Below are positions 58,689-64,000 of a DNA stretch of 64,000 nt, piece by piece. Position numbers and translations under genes: made by a program. The notes under the pieces are model-generated. The model was not told where the DNA came from. It ran no database searches and saw only the letters and a list, made by a program, of their open reading frames with translations. Source of the stretch: Setoptus koraiensis (lineage: Eukaryota; Arthropoda). The stretch lies in NCBI GenBank assembly GCA_048013815.1, contig CM106585.1, forward strand, positions 1-64,000, written 5' to 3'. Numbering within the stretch: position 1 is the stretch's first letter; every line of letters starts with the position of its first letter.

Positions 58689-61600
58689 ATGCCAACGATG
58701 TCTGTCGAGGTATTCAGACCCGTGACTCTAATGAAGAATCTGCCTCTAACAATAGAATGTGTAGCGGCAAACAGTAAGTATCAGTTTGATAGATAGTTGA
58801 TTATTACTCCCACCAATCTAATCCATTCTATTCCTTCTAATCTATTCCCTTTGCAAAAGATGATTGCATTGTCATCGCAACCAAACAGGGACACATTCTT
58901 CGATACAAAATCACCTATAGATCTAGTCAAGAATTCGATGTTCAATTAATTGTATCAAATAAGAAATTTTCGAAGAAACCTGTTACTCAGATTGAGATCG
59001 TACCGGAATTGAGAATATTAATAGTTCTTAGTGACAATATAATTTATGTGAATAATTTAGATGACCTGTCCACTAAACAAGTAATACAAAAGACCAAAGG
59101 TGCCACCTATTTTGTGATCAATCCCCAATCCCAAAGAACCTTGACCGGAGAGGATCAATTTGTGCTAAGGATGTGTGTCGTTGTGAAAAAGAAATTGATG
59201 CTCTTCTATTGGAAGAATAAAAATTTTCATGAAATGTCATCTGATATAACAACATACGATCAAGCGAAAATAGTTGCATGGTGTTCAGAATCTTTATTTG
59301 TTGGTTATAAATCAGAATATTGTTTAATTAGCTTGACTGGAGAATCTAAGGATCTATTTCCCACTGGAGGGAAACAACCTGAACCATTAGTCAGGCTACT
59401 TAGTGAGAATAGACTGGCGGTTAGCAGAGATATGAATACCTACATACTTGACAAAGATGGCAACCCCAGTTTGAATTATGAGATAAAATGGTCAGACATT
59501 CCAATAGATATTATATATGACAGCCCTTATTTGATTGCCATCCTACCATCTTCTATTATTGAAGTTAGAACTATAGAACCACGTGTTTTCATTCAAAGAA
59601 TTGGCCTAGCCCAACAAGTTACTAATTCAAACAAAGTTAGGTCGATGGTCAAATGTAACAATGTTACAGGTTTGGCGATTGCGGCATCAGCAAGCGACCT
59701 ATTCGCTTTAGTGGCCACAAGTGTACAGCAACAAATAAACTTGATGGTTAATAGCAAGCAGTTTGAACTAGCTATCCAATTAGCCAATATGAACGAGCCA
59801 ACCAGCGGATCAATGTCGGCCTTAATTGATGAAAACAAGACTAATGCCAGTGGTGATGACGGACAATCTTCCTCTGGAATAAGCAACACCTCTGGCGTGA
59901 TAGACCGACAGAAACTAGAGATTCAATTGGCATTTGATCTCTTCTGTAAAAGACGCTTCAAGGAAGCCATGGATCTTTATTTCAAATTAGACATTGATCC
60001 TTTCCATGTCATTGGATTGTATCCAGATCTCTTATCAGACAAATATCCCGTCAGTCATATGGAATATCTTTCGAGGCCACCAAAGCTGGAGGAGGCAGAT
60101 CTCAAGGAGGGCCTATCCGCTCTTTCGCAATATCTAATACAAGTTAGAAATAAGATTATAGTTCAGTTTTCAGCAGCTACATCAAATTTGCAATCACCGA
60201 AATCAATCAGCGACATGAGTGATGATACTCAACTTTCTAAGTTTATGAAATCTCCAAAATTTTTGACTCAATTGAGGCAAATAGTCGACACAACCCTACT
60301 AAAATGTTACTTACAAACGAATGATGCGTTAGTTGCACCTTTAATTCGATTGCCCGATAGTTGCTGTCATTTGGAGGAAACAGAAATCGCTTTGAAGAAG
60401 CACCACAAATATCATGAACTAATCATATTATACAAAATTAAAGGGCTGCATAGGAAAGCTCTTGATCTTTTGTTGGATCAATCTGCTTCGTCTGGACATT
60501 ACGCAACCGTGCAGTATCTTCAGCAGTTAGGTCAGGAACATTTTGAAATAATTAGTAGATACTCTGGCTGGGTTTTGCGCGAACATCCAGAGGATGGATT
60601 GAAGATTTTTACCGCTGATTTGCCCGAAGCTGAACAATTAGACAGGAGTTCAGTGCTAGAATATCTACAAAACACTGCACCTTCATTGGTTATACCATAT
60701 CTGGAGCACATCATTTACATATGGAATGATAACAGTACTTTATTTCACAACACCTTGGTTTTGAAGTATCGTCAAAAAGTTGCCAATCTTTTAGCAGAGT
60801 ACGTGGACTCATTGCACGGCGAACAGCCAGCCCCAGCCGGTAAAGAGCCTGGGCAACTCGGAGTGTTGAGGAGTCGATTGATCAACTTTTTGGAAAATTC
60901 AGAATACTACTCTAAAGACGGGTTGCCAACTTATTTACTGAATGAGGGTCTATTTGAAGAGAGAGCAGTTGTAGTGGGGAAATTGGGTAATCATGAGGAG
61001 GCTCTCATCATCTTTATCTATGCCCTATCCGACACAAAACGAGCAGAGGAGTATTGCCAGTCTGTTTATGAGAGAAAACTTCCCAATAGTGAGGATATTT
61101 TTTTGATACTTCTTAGATTGTATTTGAGGCCTTCGGATTCTCTCTCTTCTATATTTAAAAGAAACAGGTCCGTGGCAAGTTCTAGTCAGAATCCTTCTGG
61201 TCATTTGTGTGCCGATATGGACTCTGTTGTTAGATTACTCAATGAACATTCTAATAAGATTGACCCATTGAAAGCACTCAAAGAGTTACCTGACACGATG
61301 AATGTCTCTTATATTCGAGACTATATAAGCGCAACATTCAAGAGGAAATTGAAAGAGCGCCACGAAAAAGAAATGTTCCGCCATCTTGTTATGGCGAAAT
61401 TCTATCAAGTTCAAAAATCATGGATAAAACTGCAACAGGCTAACAAGATTGTAGTTGATGAGCAAACATCTTGCCAATTTTGTACCAAAAAGATTGGTAA
61501 AAGGTAAGATTTTTGTATTCGTAAGATTTTCTCGTAAGATTGCTTGAAGCAGAAGTTCAAAATACTAATCATGGTCACAACAATACCATTTTTTATTTAT

Positions 61601-61708
61601 TTATTTAGTGCCTTTGTTAGATTTCCCAATTCAGACCTAGTTCATTATTCATGCAGGGGATCATATGGACGGACAGCTCGGGCTCAACAGACTTCAATTC
61701 CCGGTTGA
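58689..61708 (+). CDS. VPS39: VPS39/Vam6 subunit of the HOPS tethering complex
   Basis: Three exons, 58689-58773, 58860-61503 and 61609-61708, with junctions in phases 1 and 2 and introns of 86 and 105 bp. The product is 942 residues (939 from the second ATG, 58698, which aligns best with the human start); the human protein is about 875-886. HOPS tethers late endosomes and autophagosomes to lysosomes, and VPS39 binds Rab7. The N-terminal CNH domain is clear (ATKQGHILRYK, FVLRMCVVVKKKLMLFYWKN, AWCSESLFVGYKSEYCLI, ELFPTG-like DLFPTGG). The clathrin-repeat part follows (IVDTTLLKCYLQTNDALVAP, YLEHIIYIWND). The C-terminal zinc-binding end (CQFCTKKIG, then SAFVRFPNSDLVHYSC) spans the last intron, which is how exon 3 was found. 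Its last 25 bases overlap the end of the minus-strand gene at 61684. Confidence 0.96.
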
Positions 61709-62352
61709 TATTTATTACATCCAAATAAAGTGTCGCCTCTCGCCGAACATCTAATAATTGTTCGTTTGAGGATTGGAGTCACAGCGCTTATATAATTGCC
61801 AGTAAGATTGTTACTCTTATAATATTCTGCACAATACACTAGATAAACGTAATCAGACAAGGTTTCTGAATCGCATCTATAACTCAATTTTGTCAATCTA
61901 GAATGCGCATCTTTGATTATCTTGTTCAGTCTGACCATACACTTTTGACCTGATTTATTCTTATCAAACATGATTTTCAGTGTGTTCGTATGAACATTCA
62001 TTATTTCTGGTGTGATACTACTAGTTATCATCTCCTTCTCAAATAGAGAGAAGTAATCAGGTGGACAGGACTTCTTTGACTTTTCGATACAAAAGTCTAA
62101 TATCAATATGTGCTCCAAACGCTTGACGAATAACTCATTTTTTGAAAACTCAGACAAAATCTCGTGGCAGTCATTATCATGGGGTAAAGGCAATACATTG
62201 CCGTCGCTTTGTAAGTCTCTGGCTGTTCCGAATACAGTATGATAGTTGACATTTGCACGTTCGAATAAATTCAATATACCAGTTACAAATTGGTCGCTCA
62301 ATCCAACAACAAGTAGATAAGTAACCAAAATCATCTTTAAATAGGCAGACAT
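61684..62352 (-). CDS. secreted Cys-rich protein, unknown family
   Basis: A single exon of 222 residues. ATG 62352 is chosen because the frame above it contains no other ATG and because it opens a good signal peptide (MSAYLKMILVTYLLVVGLSD). The mature part has nine cysteines spread along its length, a mixed helical pattern and one N-glycosylation-type site (NNLT). I do not recognise the family; it looks like an arthropod secreted protein of the haemolymph or saliva type, which is only an impression. It converges on VPS39 and the coding ends overlap by 25 bp (61684-61708). Confidence 0.72.
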   Translation of the reverse strand: MSAYLKMILVTYLLVVGLSDQFVTGILNLFERANVNYHTVFGTARDLQSDGNVLPLPHDNDCHEILSEFSKNELFVKRLEHILILDFCIEKSKKSCPPDYFSLFEKEMITSSITPEIMNVHTNTLKIMFDKNKSGQKCMVRLNKIIKDAHSRLTKLSYRCDSETLSDYVYLVYCAEYYKSNNLTGNYISAVTPILKRTIIRCSARGDTLFGCNKYQPGIEVC

Positions 62353-62672
62353 TTGTGATACAGTTGTTTTGTTTATTTTAGGTTCAGTTATGGCGGCCTC
62401 AATCGAGACGAGTATCACACTCCGAGCGACTGAAGATATGATGCTATCGCAACTAATTCTGGATTCTATTTTTAGCTGTTTTATTTCAAGCAAACCAGAC
62501 AAGTTCACGTGTTTCGAACATTATGACATAGTGTTAGTTACACTCACTAAAAGTGCGACAAGCGAGTGACAAATCTCGACATTCACTGAAAGTAGCTTAA
62601 GAAAGATCGATCATTAGATTGGTAACAATAGATTGAAATAATACTTTCTAATTACTAGTTTATCAGTGGAAG
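62353..62672. other. divergent promoter region
   Basis: 320 bp between the start codons of two divergent secreted-protein genes, so they probably share a promoter region. A 60-codon plus-strand frame (ATG 62391 to 62569) lies inside without family likeness; I do not call it. Confidence 0.5.
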
Positions 62673-64000
62673 ATGGCTCGTCTGTTCATTGTACCCTTTG
62701 TGGCATCAATATTGATATTGTTTCTAGTCAATTGCTCAATGGCAGATGAAGGTGATGATGCAAAGGATAAAAACGAAGCCGCAATTCCTTCTTCAAATAA
62801 GTTACCAAAACTGTTTGATTGGGAACAATATAAGAAATTATTTCACAAGAAATACAGTGATTTCAAAGAAGAAATGATCAGAAAAAAGTTGCATCTAGTC
62901 AATACTTTAAAAATTTTTGTGCATAATATACTGTATAGATGGTCTAAGATTAGTTACTTTTTAGCTATGACCCAATTTGCAGATTGGACAAATAATGAGA
63001 TAGACTCTATGTACAAATTTAAGGGAATAAAACCAAGCGACGAGACAGAATCGGAGTCAGAGTCAGATGAGGTAGAAAGTAAGTCTAAGCCAACAATCGA
63101 AACAAATGAGCCGATTGTATTGCCCAAATTGAACGAAGAGGAATTAAGTAGTGAAATACAAACAACTATTGCCAATAAAGAGCCAGGTTTTGAATTGTTG
63201 CAAGCTGAACTAGAACTGCGTGATCATGAATCAGGAGAACAATTTAAACATGATGGGAATTCACAAGAGATTGATGTTGATCTGTTGCGACTGCCATCCG
63301 AATTGCGTGAGATTGATTCAAAAGAAGAATTCAAATCGGATAATGGAGTTCCAATAGATTATAGAGAAGATGATGAAGTTGAACTACCAGCAACACCTAA
63401 ATTGGATGTCAACATAAAAGCATATAATAATCAAATTAGAACAGCAAACAAACCAAACAACCCTTTTCAATATCAATGGGCCCGCTTGTCCAATCTAATA
63501 TTCAATAAGGCCAATGATGACCATGAGGTCGTTGATGATCAAGATGATAAAATAGACATACTCCCTCCATCATTGTATAATTTCCTAAGCAGAGTGCCCA
63601 AGATGATCACAGATTATGTGTCGACGGATTATACAAAAGTTGACCGTTACACAGATTGGCGGACATCGGGATGTTTAAGTATGCCCAGAAGGCAATATCA
63701 ATGCGGTAGCTGTTACGCATTCGCTACTATTGCCTATCTAGAATGGGCTCACTGTAAAGACACAGGTGTATTGATGTCATTTAGCGAACAATTCATGGTT
63801 GATTGTGGTGTCCACAGCAAACTAAAGCAATGTGACGGTGGCTACCTAGAGGATCTAGGTGATTTTGTGTCGAATTATGGTGTGGAATTACGAGAGAACT
63901 ATCCCTATACGGCTGAGGCTGGCACATGTCCCTTTAAAAAGGGAGATAAATTGTTTGAGATAGGATATGCAAAGCCAACCATGAAAAAGTGGAATTTAGT
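62673..64000 (+). CDS. papain-family (C1A) cysteine protease with a long acidic linker, partial
   Basis: Open without a stop from ATG 62673 to the window edge (442 codons). A signal peptide (LFIVPFVASILILFLVNCSMA) is followed by an I29-type inhibitor propeptide at about residues 49-110 (FDWEQYKKLFHKKY, then AMTQFADWTNNEI). About 210 residues rich in Asp, Glu and Ser come next (ESESESDEVESKSK and similar), not usual between propeptide and enzyme. The mature domain starts near residue 325: YTDWRTSGCLSM, then QYQCGSCYAFAT with catalytic Cys347 (TGT 63711-63713) and the oxyanion Gln six residues before it. CDGGYLEDLGDFV and ENYPYTAEAGTC follow. The catalytic His and Asn lie beyond the window. By family it is a lysosomal or secreted, possibly digestive, endopeptidase. 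Confidence 0.93.
   Translation, partial: MARLFIVPFVASILILFLVNCSMADEGDDAKDKNEAAIPSSNKLPKLFDWEQYKKLFHKKYSDFKEEMIRKKLHLVNTLKIFVHNILYRWSKISYFLAMTQFADWTNNEIDSMYKFKGIKPSDETESESESDEVESKSKPTIETNEPIVLPKLNEEELSSEIQTTIANKEPGFELLQAELELRDHESGEQFKHDGNSQEIDVDLLRLPSELREIDSKEEFKSDNGVPIDYREDDEVELPATPKLDVNIKAYNNQIRTANKPNNPFQYQWARLSNLIFNKANDDHEVVDDQDDKIDILPPSLYNFLSRVPKMITDYVSTDYTKVDRYTDWRTSGCLSMPRRQYQCGSCYAFATIAYLEWAHCKDTGVLMSFSEQFMVDCGVHSKLKQCDGGYLEDLGDFVSNYGVELRENYPYTAEAGTCPFKKGDKLFEIGYAKPTMKKWNL

Noticed and set aside
62391-62569. 60-codon plus-strand frame in the divergent promoter
   Set aside because: Short, without family likeness, and positioned between two gene starts; more likely chance.
1-64000. tRNA, rRNA, CRISPR, retroelement or DNA-transposon genes
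   Set aside because: I looked for tRNA arm motifs, reverse-transcriptase and transposase-like frames, terminal repeats and spaced direct repeats. None was convincing; the direct and inverted repeats found are copies of host genes or simple tandems.

Overview
This is an AT-rich animal nuclear window. The genes carry short spliceosomal introns (GT...AG, often GTAAGT donors), and long non-coding stretches are full of CAA/GTT, GA, TA and CA microsatellites. The proteins are animal families: calsyntenin, i-type lysozyme (destabilase), Polycomb RING/RAWUL, VPS39, LRPPRC, stomatin-like 2, P5CS and a papain-type protease. Few introns per gene, abundant Asn/His/Asp/Thr runs and a multi-domain destabilase suggest an arthropod, perhaps an acariform mite; the phylum-level guess is inference. 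No rRNA, tRNA, CRISPR array or recognisable mobile-element protein was seen.

Layout. 1-7.5 kb: mostly non-coding, with one small secreted Cys-rich protein gene (616-1047) and a possible second one on the minus strand. 7.5-20.7 kb: a cluster of three mitochondrial-protein genes plus one secreted protein. LRPPRC-like (+) meets a three-domain destabilase (-) tail to tail with 17 bp between stops; P5CS (-) and stomatin-like protein 2 (-) follow. 21.6-53.1 kb: one very large calsyntenin gene (+), eight exons reconstructed here, 2161 codons, with introns of 14.2, 5.4 and 4.6 kb. 54-58.6 kb: a two-exon secreted-protein gene, a partial tandem copy of its promoter and first exon, then two tandem intronless Polycomb RING (PCGF-type) reading frames. 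58.7-61.7 kb: VPS39 (three exons). 61.7-62.4 kb: a secreted Cys-rich protein (-). 62.7 kb to the window end: a papain-family protease (+) that runs off the edge.

The main discovery is repeated gene remodelling by local copying. (1) The promoter, 5'UTR intron, mitochondrial-presequence exon, intron 1 and start of exon 2 of the stomatin-like 2 gene are present again as an inverted copy 11.6 kb away. There they are spliced in frame, phase 0 to phase 0, onto the LRPPRC body, so LRPPRC apparently acquired its promoter and targeting peptide from a neighbouring mitochondrial gene. (2) About 450 bp of the calsyntenin LG-domain exon is present again 5.5 kb downstream, fused in frame to one of the two Polycomb RING genes. 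(3) The promoter and exon 1 of the small secreted-protein gene are copied directly after its own stop codon, about 1 kb upstream of that fusion. In (1) and (2) a nearly identical block (2 differences in about 260 bp; none in about 394 bp) abuts clearly diverged homologous sequence, as expected from gene conversion or very recent copying.

Exon boundaries come from reading splice sites, frames and remembered family alignments. No search or expression data were available.
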